Source: Maylandia zebra
Lineage: Eukaryota > Chordata > Actinopteri > Cichliformes > Cichlidae
NCBI RefSeq assembly: GCF_041146795.1
Contig: NC_135170.1
Location: 24,422,033-24,486,032 of the forward strand
Direction: 5' to 3'
Length of the DNA stretch: 64,000 bases
Shown: in pieces, positions 1 through 10,867 of the stretch
How the letters are laid out: each line of letters begins with the position of its first letter
Numbering within the stretch: position 1 is the stretch's first letter
Position numbers and translations under genes: made by a program
Notes under the pieces: generated by a model
The model's input: only the letters and a program-made list of their open reading frames with translations
Database searches by the model: none
Told to the model about the DNA's origin: nothing

Positions 1-108
1 TTCCTGTTTGTCTTACTTCTTTGCCGTGTCCTCCCTCGTGATGTTTAAAGAAAATGAAAAGTTAAAAAAAAGAAAACAAAGGAGAAAATTTCAGATAAAA
101 AAAAGCAT

Positions 109-707
109 TGTCACGGACAGTGTGGCAGACCGTGGGGGATGTGGGAAGGAGGACCCAGGCGCGGAGCTCTGTGTGTAAACAGTGCGTTTATTTACAGTGT
201 ATGGAAAAAACAACAATAAATCCCCGTGCTCTCCCCTGACTCCTGTGTCACGTCCTCCGTGAAAAGTCCGTGTCCACTCCCGTGTCTCAGCGCTCCCCGT
301 GCTGGCTGCTGTCTGGTGCTCCACACCTCTTCTGGGGAAAACAATAGAGGCAGCCGTCAGGACACAATACTATAGCAGGCATGCACTCAAGGACTAAACC
401 AAAACTGTATGACTAACGTGGAGTCTCATGCAATGATCCCGCGTCGGTGGGAGCTCCATCGGTCTCTTAAATAGCTCCCTCGACGAGCCTGATCAGCAGC
501 AGGTGTGTGTGGGGCTTCAGGTGTGGCCAATCCTCTAGCAGGACCACACCCATCAGGCCTGCAGGTGCTTGACATCCACACACATATACACACACATACA
601 CACACCCTGCCTACACATAAAATAAGTGGAACACCGAAAAGAAGCATAGAATAACAAATACATATACATAACACAATATAATTCATAACTGCTCGGGGAC
701 CCTGACA
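109..707 (-). mobile_element. Solo LTR (fossil)
   Basis: The element is bounded by TGTCA and TGACA and flanked by a perfect 5-bp target duplication, AGCAT (104-108 and 708-712). No internal retroelement genes are present, so it is a solo LTR. It reads best on the minus strand, where it starts TGTCAGGG and a reversed polyadenylation signal falls near 188. The LTR at 24638 shares this style of terminus. The exact family is not recognised. Confidence 0.8.
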
Positions 708-712
708 AGCAT

Positions 713-1500
713 TCTGAAGTTCATTAACAAGAGATGTCATAAGTGCAGAAATTCAGCTTCAGCTTTCTGTAGATTATTCTTGGATATTAAAGTTAATGAG
801 AACTTTTGGGGAACTTTTCTTACTTTTCTTTTTTAATTGCCAAACCATTTGGTGACATGCAGCAAATCAAATGTCAGAAAATAAAGAATGCATTTGTTGT
901 TTTTAAATCAGCAGTGCTTTTGGCTGCTACTGAAATCACAAGGTGTGGCCTAGCAATGAGCTCTGCTCGTTAGACTTGGCAGACTTTGATGCTGGATGTC
1001 CTTACTCACAAAACCCCCAAAGGGATTAATGTGACGTCTAAAAGACAGTTGATGGTGACTTTTAAAAGAAAAGGAAATAATAAACAGCTTTGTGTTTGAA
1101 TTGCCCACATAGAGAAAAGCAATAAGATGCAACAGTAAAAAGAAACCATAAAAGTCCTGAAAAAATACATATAATAATGACAAAAATGTCAAAAGTCAAA
1201 AAACTTCCAAAGCAAACCTGCAAATGGCAGTGGGTCAGGTTATATAAGTTAAGTCAGACAGATATAAATAGACATGGGCTTTATTATTACTACACTGAGA
1301 TTGACTTGTTACAGCAGCACAAAGGTCAGGAAGAAAAAGTGATAAGAAAAAGCACAGCAATGGACTTTCTTTAGTCTTTTTAATCAATACATAAATGTAA
1401 GTTTGTACCAATGAAAGAGTATTCAGCTGACTGTTTCTGAATAACCAAATTTTAGTAATAAAACATTTCCAGTAAGCAGCTTCCATTTTATTTGACAGAG
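713..1500. other. Non-coding 3' flank of cluster A
   Basis: AT-rich DNA between the solo LTR and the putative 3' regulatory block of C1. Parts resemble the flank at 27340-27660 (for example the text about 'ttggtgacatgc'). I see no gene; the short open frames are not supported. Confidence 0.6.
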
Positions 1501-1504
1501 AGCT

Positions 1505-1580
1505 GGTACATCTTAATTTGCATGTGTAGTTATAAATAAAATTCTGAGACCTGCAGGTGCATACAAGGCAGGAAGAGAGG
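1505..1580 (-). promoter_or_regulatory. Putative 3' enhancer block of C1
   Basis: A conserved block lies about 0.5 kb 3' of C1. It holds a perfect octamer ATTTGCAT at 1516-1523 and GACCTGCAGGTGCA at 1548-1561, which contains an E-box (CAGGTG). Equivalent blocks follow every C in the window. Octamer and E-box pairs are typical of immunoglobulin enhancers; the function here is inferred. Confidence 0.45.
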
Positions 1581-2060
1581 GAGGAGTTGAGAGTTGACGC
1601 ATCACTAACTGAGTGTGAAGATTTATCTGTAATTCTCGAACCAACATTTCAAACCAGTGACACTTTTTCTCTCTGTACTCAGGTAAAATTATGAAGTGAT
1701 GCTCTCTAGTGTACAAATGCCTCACAGCATGCATTTCAGAATGTCTTTATGTTTTATTTATAACGAAAAACATTAAAAAAATGATGTGCTTATAAATGGA
1801 TCGTTTTCCTGTGTGTACCCCTCAGTGAAACGGTGAAAGAATTTTTTTTATTTTAGAACAAGGAAACAGTGATTTTTAAACCGATGCTTTTATTGATTTA
1901 ATGCATAACAACTGCAAATATCTGTTTATGAAAATGCAAATGAACAAATGATGTGAACCTTTTGCTTTATTCTGATTTCTAAAATATCAGCTTTGCAATA
2001 AGCAAACAGCACAAACAGTGAAAAAGCTGAATTTAAATGCATTAAAATTCGGATCCTCGA

Positions 2061-2383
2061 CTATTCAGTGGAACATTCTGACTTCTTGATGGTTTTCTCT
2101 GAAGTCTGTGAGCCCAAAGACACTTTACATGTATAAATCTTATCCATGTTCCAGTCTGATGTCTGGATGGTCAGAGAGCTGCTGATTTGGTAAGTCTGGT
2201 CTGGTCTCTGAACAGCAGTGCTGGTAGAGATCCCACTGCTCACTGGACTCCCAGCAGCCAACCAGCTCACATCTGCAAAAGGCACAGACTGACTGGACAG
2301 ACAGACCAGAGAAGCTGTGTCGGACTGGAGCTCAGCACTGGACGGAGGGAAGACTGTCAGGACAGGAGGAGAGAGGCTGGAGC
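2061..2383 (-). CDS. Immunoglobulin light chain constant exon C1
   Basis: A single C1-set immunoglobulin domain of about 107 residues in one exon. The acceptor (ttttcag) at 2384-2390 leads into a reading that starts GSSLSPPVLTVFPPS. The two domain cysteines lie in SLVCLSS and YTCKVS, the tryptophan in DVSWLAAG, and the chain ends KKSECSTE followed by TAG. The penultimate-region cysteine is the expected heavy-chain partner. The J exon joins in phase: its final G completes the first codon. A polyadenylation signal follows at 1889-1894. The J lies 0.7 kb upstream. The sequence is intact. It is probably of sigma (L2) type; kappa-like L1/L3 is the alternative. Confidence 0.92.
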
Positions 2384-2390
2384 CTGAAAA

Positions 2391-3081
2391 TATATGAAAG
2401 ATGAAAGATGTTAAGGAAAAATAGAACTGAAGTAATAAAAGTAGAAGTGGTGAAATCAACAAGATTTAATACAGAATAAAGATAAATCCCATAAAAATCA
2501 AACAATATAAACAGTTTTTCTGTAAAAACAAATAAATAAACAGGTAATCACACATTTCCAACTGGTTTTAAAAACTGTCAAAAAATAAAACAAAACTAAA
2601 TTAAGCCCTAATTTTACATTAAAGAGAATTTAATTTAATTCTGGAGGATATGTCAACAATCATATGCTATACAATGCAAGTCATTCCTTTCAATTTCAAA
2701 GGTGACAGGTTTAAACCTAGATATTTTAAAATTTTGTACTTTACATTAATGTTTAAATTAGGTAAAACTCTTAATGAGAAAAGACAACATAGACTTATGC
2801 ATTCTTTAAAAATGAAAATGCTTTGAAAATAACAAGATTGAATGACAAAATCTTTCACTTTTTCAGTAAACAACATTTTTTTTAAATTGATTGAAAACAT
2901 TTCTTGATTTTAATACAACTCATAATCATTTCTAACGTATAAAATACGAGTTGGCTCTGCATCAGATACTATAAATATATAAAAAAAGGATTATGAACAA
3001 TAAAAAATATTAAATTAAGAACTTTTCAGTAAACTACCGGAAATCTTCTAATGTTTCAGGATCAATTTAAACAGCACTTAC
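2391..3081 (-). other. J1-C1 intron
   Basis: AT-rich intron of about 0.7 kb between J1 and C1, similar in sequence to the J-C introns of the other clusters. No gene is seen. Confidence 0.75.
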
Positions 3082-3115
3082 CTGTCACAATCAGCTTGGT
3101 GCCTTGTCCGAATAC
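3082..3115 (-). CDS. Immunoglobulin light chain J segment J1
   Basis: The segment translates to VFGQGTKLIVT, the diagnostic FGxG joining motif, and is followed by a canonical donor (ACAG|GTAAG). It is the same J as in clusters B, D and E. It splices to C1 about 0.7 kb downstream. Confidence 0.93.
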
Positions 3116-3154
3116 CACAGTGATTCAGTTTGTATACATGGCTGTACAAAAACC
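3116..3154 (-). other. 23-RSS of J1
   Basis: On the minus strand: nonamer GGTTTTTGT (3146-3154), a 23-bp spacer, then heptamer CACTGTG (3116-3122) abutting J1. Both elements match the RAG consensus well. Confidence 0.9.
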
Positions 3155-3599
3155 TCCTGACTGTCACTGATGAGGGGAGAGGAACTGAAACATCCTGTTT
3201 AGGCCAACTTTCACTGTCAACATATCATGCGCCTCATCAGTCTGCTTATATTTCACAACAATGATATAATGTTTTCCAATATACTTTTTAATGATTAAAA
3301 ATTCCTTAACCCTTTAAGACCTACCATAGAACCAAGTCTGCCAGAGCTTACTTTATATTTTTACATGCTGTAGTGCCATTTTTGGGAGCATTTCAAGTTG
3401 CTATACATCAACACAACTGTTATAGCCCATAGTTTTATTTTTGAGATACACCAATTTTTATATACTGCAGAAAAAACGAAAAACAATTCTATAATGCAAA
3501 TTTGCAAAGAAAACAGCATATGCATCAAAATAACCTATTTCCAGCAGTGCAATTTGAGTTCTAAGCATCCCAGAAACTATTCAGAAAAGCATGAAGTTA

Positions 3600-4503
3600 A
3601 ACATCCATCCATCCCTCTTCTTCCGCTTTATCCGGGGTCGGGTCGTGGGGGCAGCAGAGAAGCCCAAACCTCCCTCTCCCCAGCCACCTCCTCCAGCTTA
3701 TCCGGGGGAACACCAAGGCGTTCCCTGGCCAGCCGAGAGAAATAATCTCTCCAGCCTCCTCCCGGTGGGACATGCCCGGAACACCAACCCCAGGAGGCAC
3801 CCAGGAGGCATCCTTGTCAGATGCCCGAACCACCTCAGCTGGCTCCTTTCGATGTGGAGGAACAGCGGCTCTACTCTGAGCCCCTCCCGGATGGCTGAAA
3901 TTCTCACCCTATTTCTAAGGGTGAGGCCAGGCACCCTTCGGAGGAAGCTCATTTCTGCCGCTTGTATCCGCGATCTCGTTCTTTCGGTCACTACCCACAG
4001 CTCGTGGCCATAGGTGAGGGTAGGGACGTAGATTGACCGGTAAATTGAGAGCTTCGCTTTTACACTCAGCTCCCTCTTCACCACGACGGACCGGTGCAGT
4101 GACTGCATCACTGTGGCTGCAGCACCAATCCGTCTGTCGATCTCCGGCTCCCTTCTCCCATCACTCGCGAACAAGACCCCGAGATACTTGAACTCCTCCA
4201 CTTGGGGCAGGAACTCATCCCCGACCCGGAGTGGGCACTCCATTCTTTTCCAGCTGAGAACCATGGCCTCAGATTTGGAGGTGCTGATCCTCATTCTCGC
4301 TGGTTCACACTCGGCTGCGAACTGTTCCAGTGCGAGCTGGAGGCCCTCACCCGATGAAGCCAACAGAACCACATCATCCATGAAAAGCAGAGATGAGATT
4401 CTAAGGCCACCGAAGTGAAAGCCCTCCGCCACTTGGCTGCGCCTAGAAATCCTGTCCATAAAAATTATGAACAGAATCGGTGACAAAGGAGGCAAAGTCA
4501 AAC
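3600..4503 (-). mobile_element. 5'-truncated RTE/Rex-type LINE
   Basis: An open minus-strand frame of about 267 residues (ending at 3698) encodes the C-terminal part of a non-LTR reverse transcriptase. It has the catalytic FMDD box (a YxDD variant), then the thumb and a C-terminal region with KYLGVLF, KLSIYRS and RWFGHL. The 3' end is a short ATGG repeat near 3600. Short AAACAT repeats flank the copy and may be target duplications. No 5' part is present. The family is Rex3/RTE-like by recollection of common fish repeats. Confidence 0.85.
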
Positions 4504-5020
4504 ATGACTTTTAAAAACACCAGTATATGCTTATAAGGCCTACAAGTAAAAAACTACATTTTCCGCAAAAATGATGTCACTTCCAGTTTCTGGCAGGTAA
4601 TGGCGGACATGCGATAGTTCTTATTTCAATGTAGGAAGTGTTACGAACAGCTGATCGGATTGGCAAAGCGTGTTTCTGGAATATTATGTTTTTGTTCCTG
4701 CAAGCGCTTTTTATGCAATTTTTGCAAAGCTATATGTGGAAGGAAACCGTGACCTAGGGCAAGCTGATGGCATAAGATGTAACCTTACCTTTTTTTTTTA
4801 ACCTCTGGCAGTTCACCACTACCATTTCAAGCAATTCATTGGAGTTGAGTGACTTAAATTGCAATAAATACCTGGAAAAATTGGGGTGTTCTAAAACTTT
4901 TGACTGGTAAAGGACTAATATTTTTACCAGTACCTTACTAATGCTTACTAATGTGTAATTATAATAATGCATGACCTAATTATGTTTTAGTGAAGTCTCT
5001 CTGTATCTATATGTATGGAG
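4504..5020. other. Intergenic, nothing recognised
   Basis: AT-rich sequence between the LINE and the duplicated block. I see no gene, RSS or complete repeat. Confidence 0.5.
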
Positions 5021-5422
5021 TTATTTCAATCTCAACTGTATTTACACTTAGTGTAGTAAATCACACCTTCAGTGTTACTAGTTCATGGTCATATTTTAAA
5101 GACCTGACTTACATAAATAATGTTATTGAAAAAAGGTAACAGAATGAAATCTCTAGTGTTCTTGTCTTCAATTTTCTAGATTTACTTTCTGGCTTATAAA
5201 CGTCTAACATGAAGGTTTATTATATGGTACTAAATCTGTCTGAACTATTATAAACACCCAGATAGAGATGGATATCTTTCTTAGCAGCACCTTTGTTCTT
5301 GGCACACTTCAGCAACACAAGTTTCTTGTTAATGAGAGAAATGAGGGGAAACAAACTAGAAAGGTTAAAAAGAATTGTTATTACAGTTTCAAAAGCAAAA
5401 ACATCAACATTTATATATGTAA

Positions 5423-6190
5423 GGTTGGGATTCAGAGATTCTTTTGTTGATACCATGTGGTTTGCCTTATGAAGAATGTATTAATAACATGTTTCACAGT
5501 ATCATTTATCAGTAATATTTCCTACAGGGTTTATATTGCATTGAATATGTCTGTCATCACATTGACCTTTCTATTTTTACAGGTTGAGTTCATTTTATAC
5601 ACAATGCATAAATGTGCTTGGTTAGAGTTGACGTTCCATTCTAGAAGGTTTTAAGCTTCACTGGTGAGAGTGTCCAGATGATACATGCTGAGGGGAGATG
5701 AGAACATAGCAGGTTAATTGCATGCACGCTTACAATACACATATTAATCAAGTAGCAGGTCTGAGGGAAGGCCTAACTGGCTTCTACTTCAGTTTGAGAC
5801 TGGCTGCAAAAGTACTTTACTTAGTGATTAATGACAAGGGTCCATTATTAGCTCTCAGAGATGCTAAGACCTGAAGTTATTACCTTAAAAGGAAAGTAAT
5901 GTAGAAAGGAGAAGTTATATGTCGGTGTAAGGTTATATGTACGTGATGTACCCTTGTTTGCACGAGTTGAACTTTTGCCCGTCTGTCACCAGGCATTTTT
6001 GAACTGTATTGACGTAGGTGTGATATTTTACCCTATAAAACCAGAACCCAGTGTATTCTTGTCAGAGCAACACATTCCGTATGCTGACGGTTGGTTGTTC
6101 TCCTGTGACAATCAAACTCATCGTTTGATTGCACTTTTCTGGAGTCTCCGTCGTTTGTTGTCTGGTCTAAAGTTGATCGATCTCGCAGCA
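5423..6190 (+). mobile_element. LTR-like insertion (fossil)
   Basis: The sequence is absent from the paralogous site near 21365, where 'tatatgtaaccatgtc' is continuous. A 4-bp duplication GTAA flanks it (5419-5422, 6191-6194). The 3' part has a TATAAAA box near 6032 followed by a promoter-like R/U5-type stretch, as in an endogenous retrovirus LTR. Its termini are not the classical TG...CA, so the family is uncertain. Confidence 0.55.
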
Positions 6191-6708
6191 GTAACCATGT
6201 CAAAATCAGATTAAGACAATTAAGACAAACATCATAAACACATCTCTATATGAAATGAGAATTTGCTTCTCCATTTAAAAATGTGTTTTTTTTTGATGAA
6301 TCCAGTGTATATTTCTATTGATTTGTTCTGTCTGACAGATAGAATATGGTTACTGCCACATTTACTGCAGCTGGAATGTAACAATTAAACAATTATAACC
6401 ATGAAAGAGCTGAGAGTATAGTCTATAAAATCTTTATTATTTAAAAATAACTTGCAAAAACATAAAACACCGTATGTTGGATAGTTTGGTTTATGTGTTT
6501 TTACATATTATAATTTGGGCCAATGTTAGTAAATGAGATGTATTTTTCAGTGCTTTTCTTTTTATACTTTTAATAATCAAGGTTAAAATGAATAAAAAAA
6601 ACACCAACAACATTCCAGTGTTTAAAAACACAGTCTAAAGATAGTTCACTAGATATATATATTATCTGCATATGAAAGTCTTTCTAAAAGCAGAAGTAAT
6701 ACTGAGGA

Positions 6709-6736
6709 GGTTTTTGTCACAGCCTGAATCACTGTG
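6709..6736 (-). other. 12-RSS of V1
   Basis: On the minus strand: heptamer CACAGTG (6730-6736), a 12-bp spacer, then nonamer ACAAAAACC (6709-6717). This is consensus quality and pairs with the 23-RSS of J. Confidence 0.9.
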
Positions 6737-7183
6737 ATACGTACGCAGAAGCAGAGTCATCATATGTCTGACAGTAATACACTGCAGAGTCTCCTGTCTC
6801 TGCTCGCTTGATAATGAACTGGTAATCAATGTTTGATGAGGATTTAGAGTTGAATCTGTCTGAGGTGAATCCTGTTCCAAATTCAAGTGAGCTGCTAGAA
6901 TGACGAAATCTTAGAACATACCGAGGAGCCTCTCCAGGAACATGTTTATACCATCTAACATAATTCCTATCATATCTCTCTATGTTGCAGTTGAGAACAA
7001 CTTCTTGACCTGGAGAAACTGTGTGGACAGCAGGTGTTTGGGTCAACACGATCACTGCATCAACATCTGCCAGGAAACACACACAAAAACATGAATGAAA
7101 AGTTTACCTCCAAAAATATACACCCTAAAACAGAAGATCTTACATGTTAGAGCAGTGATGAGAGTGCACAGGATCCACAGCAT
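6737..7183 (-). CDS. Immunoglobulin light chain V segment V1
   Basis: A leader exon at 7143-7183 (starts MLWILCTLITALT, donor GTAAGA) and a V exon at 6737-7066 are separated by a short intron with a tggcag acceptor. The V domain begins VDAVIVLTQTPAV. It has the first cysteine in VVLNCNIE, tryptophan in VRWYKHVPG, a long CDR2, GTGFTSDRF, and the second cysteine in AVYYCQTYDD. The frame is open and no defect is visible. Upstream are a TATA-like CTTTAAG near 7270 and a perfect octamer ATGCAAAT at 7353-7360. V1 is the nearest intact V to J1. Confidence 0.9.
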
Positions 7184-7352
7184 GCTGTCAGTGTGAGGTG
7201 TAAATGATCTTTACTGTTCAGCTGAGATGTGAGTGAGATTGTAGTGAGAAGTGAAGCGATACTGACACTTAAAGACACAGAGGAGAGGCAAACCAAAGGA
7301 GGAGGAGATTCAACAAAATGATTTTCATTCATAGAATAAAAAATCATTTATA

Positions 7353-7360
7353 ATGCAAAT
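7353..7360 (-). promoter_or_regulatory. Octamer of the V1 promoter
   Basis: A perfect ATGCAAAT, the Oct-1/Oct-2 site of immunoglobulin promoters, 170 bp upstream of the V1 start codon. The paralogous octamer of V10 (25226-25233) has been pushed away by an LTR insertion. Confidence 0.6.
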
Positions 7361-7960
7361 AACATCAATTAAATGTTTCTGGCTCATGTTCAACCGACAC
7401 ACTTATGGCTGTCATGACATATTGCTCATGAAAATATTGTTGTTATGGGAATAAATATTATATAACTGATTATTGACAGTTTTAGGTGTTAACACCAATC
7501 TCTTTCTAGCTGAAATGTGAGCAGGACTTATGTGAAAAGAATAAACAGTAACGTTTTTAAGAACATGAGGTAGAACAAGTCTCAACAAATTCAGAACAGT
7601 TGTAGTTTAAATGCAAATGCCCTTATCCTCACACATCACACGTTTTCTTCTCGTCTTATATTTATTTCTGCCTGATGTATAGTCATCACTATTTAAGAGC
7701 TGAGACTGGTGCATACTAAATTTCTATTACTTATAGATAACTTTTAGTTATATACAGTATTAGTCCTCTTCTGACATGTTTTGGCTGAATAATATCTCTA
7801 TATTCCTCTGCTTGCTTTATTCATATTTTCAATGATGAATATTAAAATTAATTAAAAAAACAAAACAAAACAAATAACACATTATTTGAAGGTGGTGGGA
7901 TTTCAGTGTGTTTCTCGGATGTGTCTTTTTTTCAGCATGTGAAAGAGCATCAAAAAGCAG
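7361..7960. other. Intergenic between V1 and V2 pseudogene
   Basis: Non-coding DNA shared with 25235-25790 (SD1 copy b). It contains a second ATGCAAAT near 7614. No gene is seen. Confidence 0.6.
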
Positions 7961-8003
7961 AAGTATCAGTGAGGAGGTTTTTGTCACAGTGTGAATCACT
8001 GTG

Positions 8004-8198
8004 ATACCCCACTGCTAGCAGAGCCGTCCCATGTCTGACAGTAATAGACTGCAGAGTCTCCCTCCTCCACATTGTTGATGATCAAACGATAATCTGTTGT
8101 TGACTGATGAGTGGATGTGAATTTTGAAGAGGAGAACCCAGAGCCATAGGTTGGAGAACTATAGCCATGATAAAAATACAGCACAAACTGAGGACTTC
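8004..8198 (-). pseudogene. V2 pseudogene, 5' half deleted
   Basis: The 3' half of a family-2 V is intact, from CDR2 through FR3 to QTWDGSASSG, with a good 12-RSS (heptamer 7997-8003, nonamer 7976-7984). At about 8198 the frame jumps straight into sequence that in the V11 paralogue lies upstream of the leader ('gatggtgga...ctatttaatac'). A single deletion therefore removed FR1, FR2, the leader intron, the leader and the proximal promoter. It is not expressible, though its RSS could still recombine. Confidence 0.88.
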
Positions 8199-8884
8199 CT
8201 CAGAGACGATGGTGGAGGAACTATTTAATACAACTAACAGGAGGAGGAGCTTTGGAGTTTTCTTTTTTCCGCTTGCCTGTGTTATTAATATTAATAACAA
8301 TAATAATATGTCTTGTATATATAGGTTTTTTTTTAATTATTTTGGAATGGTTAATAGCCATTCTTTTTCCATGGTTGGTGATATTTTATACTTTTAACTT
8401 GTATTGTATTTAAAAACTATAATTAGATTAGCATATTCTGAAGCAACATAAAGTTTACAATTTCAGCTTTAGCTCTGTAGAAAATCATTTTCACAGTAAG
8501 TTATTCTCTCACATGTCAAACTTTGCACAACAGTGGAATCATCTAATTAAACAACTAAATATCTGTAAGTAAGATGGGCCTGTTTAAAATGTGATGTATA
8601 AAAACAGTTTTTTAAAAACAGAAACAGTTTGCAGCTTGAAATTCCCACCCTGTGATAAACTATTAAGATTCAGCAGCAAAATAAAAATTATATAATTATC
8701 TCAAAATTTGTCACAGCAGTTGCATCATGATAGCTGACGGAGATGCTATCTCCTTCATTGTTACGAACAAACAGTTTAATCAAAATTAAAACTTGCTAAA
8801 TAAAAAGTAATAAATAAAAAAAATTCTGATTGGTTATATTTAAATTTGGCTATTTTAAATTATATTTCAAAGTGTCATGTTTAG
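8199..8884. other. Intergenic, SD1 flank
   Basis: AT-rich DNA homologous to 26370-27340. No gene is seen. Confidence 0.55.
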
Positions 8885-9165
8885 GCTGTGTGCAGGCCGG
8901 TTCGCCGGTTCGATCCCTGGGCTCTCTGTCCTGGTCGCTGTGTCCTTGGGCAAGACACTTTACCCTACCGCCTACTGGTGTTGGCCAGAGGGGCCGATGG
9001 CGCAATATGGCAGCCTCGCTTCTGTCAGTCTGCCCCAGGGCAGCTGTGGCTACAACCGTAGCTTGCCTCCACCAGTGTGTGAATGCGAGAGTGAATGAAT
9101 AGTGGCATTGTAAAGCGCTTTGGGTGCCTTGAAAAGCACTATATAAATCCAATCCATTAATATTA
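8885..9165 (+). mobile_element. tRNA-derived SINE with L2-type tail
   Basis: A Pol III B-box-like GGTTCGATCCC lies near 8908. The body is typical of fish SINEs, and the 3' end (AAAGCGCTTTGGGTGCC, then TATATAAATCC and an ATT repeat) resembles an L2 LINE tail. It is absent from the paralogous site near 27335, so it entered after the SD1 duplication or was lost from the other copy. Confidence 0.75.
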
Positions 9166-9189
9166 TTATTACAAAAACTGAAGGCTAGC

Positions 9190-9610
9190 TAAGCTGGGCT
9201 GGCCAGCGGGCAGGTGGACGGACAGCATGGGAGAATGGAGATTGCGACACAGACCAAAGAAAACACAGGGCTTAATACAGAGATGGAGCCATCAGGGAAT
9301 GGGAGACAGGAGGGAAACACAGCTGGGACAAATCAGGGCTAACAAGACAAGGGAAGCAAAACCAGATACATTAACATGCGACATGGACTTTCAAAGTAAA
9401 ACAGGAAACATAACACAGACAAGTGGACTTGACAAGGGGATACAGCTGACAGGGGAGACAGAGCAACTATGGAACACAGAGACATAAACCATGAGGCAGA
9501 GAACTCCAACAAAGAAACCAAAAGACTAGAAATGATAAACAAAATCAAAATCAAAGCTCAATAGTAATGCAAAACTCAAAACTCCTGGTCGATGACCCAG
9601 GTACCCTAAC
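9190..9610 (-). mobile_element. Partial LTR, same family as 24638 (fossil)
   Basis: The stretch from about 9260 (cacagggcttaa, gagacaggaggg, then a ggtcgatgacccagg end) parallels the LTR at 24638-25173. One terminus is missing. It lies next to the SINE and is likewise absent from SD1 copy b. Confidence 0.6.
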
Positions 9611-9660
9611 ACAAAGTTCCTCAACAAGTGATATTAAGTGCAAAATTTCAGCTTCAGCTC

Positions 9661-9740
9661 TCTGTATTTCAACATTTCTCATGAGGTTATGAATGAGACC
9701 TGAGAACTAAGACCTGCAGGTGCATGCTGGGCAGGAAGAG
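9661..9740 (-). promoter_or_regulatory. Orphan 3' enhancer-like block
   Basis: GACCTGCAGGTGCA at 9711-9724 with the flanking 'gctgggcaggaagaga' matches the block found 3' of each C. No C exon follows at the expected 0.5 kb upstream, so this appears to mark a cluster whose C was deleted. Confidence 0.4.
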
Positions 9741-10414
9741 AACAAAAGCTTGGAACAAGTGAAAAGATCTGCCAATGGAACGAGTGTAAATTCTCTAGTT
9801 TCAAGATGCGCTGTCTAAAAAGGTGTTCCTATTCCTTACAGAAATATTTAAACCTCATTTCTCATTTGTGGGATAATAAAGGTTTATTCTATTCTATCTC
9901 AAAACTAAACAAAAAACTAAATATTTTAATGAATTGGTCTTCAGGCTGGGGAAATGATCATTTATCACAGAGATGAGGTGACTGACAGTCTATTCATGTT
10001 TTGACAAATATAAAATAGTTACATTGTCTTTTGCACGGTTGAGTGTGAGTTATGAAAAATGCCCTAACTGTTTTGAGCAAAGCATGTCGACTGGTCAGAA
10101 TGACCTTTCTGCTGTGAGAATTGCACCAAATTGATTGAGAGAAATTGAATTTTGATTTATCTGATAATGTGTGAATGTGTTTCATTGTTTTCCTTTTGAT
10201 ACTTTTAACTTAAGAAGGAAAAACTAGCAATCCAGTATTTAAAAACACATTATCTGAAGGTGGTGCGTTTTTATTTACGTGCGCTCAGAATAGTGGCACA
10301 AAAATAACACCATACGTTTTCTTTAGAATTTTCTTGATGAATCTATAATCTGTAAGGGAAAGCAGAAGCAGAAGTAATAATGAGGAGGTTTTTGTCACAG
10401 CCTGAATCACTGTG

Positions 10415-10867
10415 ATACGGGTGCGGAAGCAGAGTCATCCCACGTCTGACAGTAATACACTGCAGAGTCTCCTGTCTCTGTTCGCTTGATAATGAACTGG
10501 TAATCAATATTTGATGAGGATTTAGAGTTGAATCTGTCTGAGGAGAATCCTGTTCCAAAGCTGAGTGAGCTGCTAGAATGAAGAAATCTTAGAACATACT
10601 AAGGAACCCCTCCAGGAACTTGCTTATACCAGTTAATATAATTCCTGTCATATCTCTCTATGTTGCAGTTGAGAACAACTTCTTGACCTGGAGAAACTGT
10701 GTGGACAGCAGGTGTCTGGGTCAAAACTATCACTGCATCACCATCTGCCAGGAAACACAGAAATAAATGAGTGAAAGATTTACCTCAAAATATACAAACT
10801 GTTATATAAATGAGAAGAAAATCTTACACGTTAGAGCAGTGATGAGAGCACAGAGGGTTCCCAACAT
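10415..10867 (-). pseudogene. V3 pseudogene (single stop)
   Basis: The leader exon 10828-10867 (MLGTLCALITALT) and V exon 10415-10744 are well kept, with a consensus 12-RSS (heptamer 10408-10414, nonamer 10387-10395). The FR2 codon normally read as Q in GGVPQYVL is TAG. Otherwise the domain looks complete (VVLNC, YKQVPGG, AVYYCQTWDD). It could be a rescued donor for gene conversion, but it cannot encode a chain as written. Confidence 0.85.

Larger units (their letters stand above)
5021..9730. repeat. Segmental duplication SD1, copy a
   Basis: This block aligns by eye with 20963-27720. Matching landmarks in order are a non-coding stretch (5021-5422), V1 with V10, V2-pseudogene with V11, and the 3' block at 9711 with that at 27694. 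Copy a carries its own insertions (5423-6190, 8885-9610), and copy b carries others. Confidence 0.8.

Noticed and set aside
2187-2387. Plus-strand frames over each C exon (also 14442 and 44324)
   Set aside because: They are antisense shadows of the C exons, repeated wherever C occurs.
3591-4013. Plus-strand frame over the LINE
   Set aside because: Antisense to the reverse transcriptase frame.
6662-6886. Second minus-strand frame over V segments (LEQDSPQTDSTLNPHQ type)
   Set aside because: Alternative-frame reading of FR3 of family-1 V segments; it recurs at 10343, 21867 and 46768.
8900-8985. A tRNA gene
   Set aside because: The B-box-like GGTTCGATCCC belongs to a SINE head; no cloverleaf with matching arms could be drawn.
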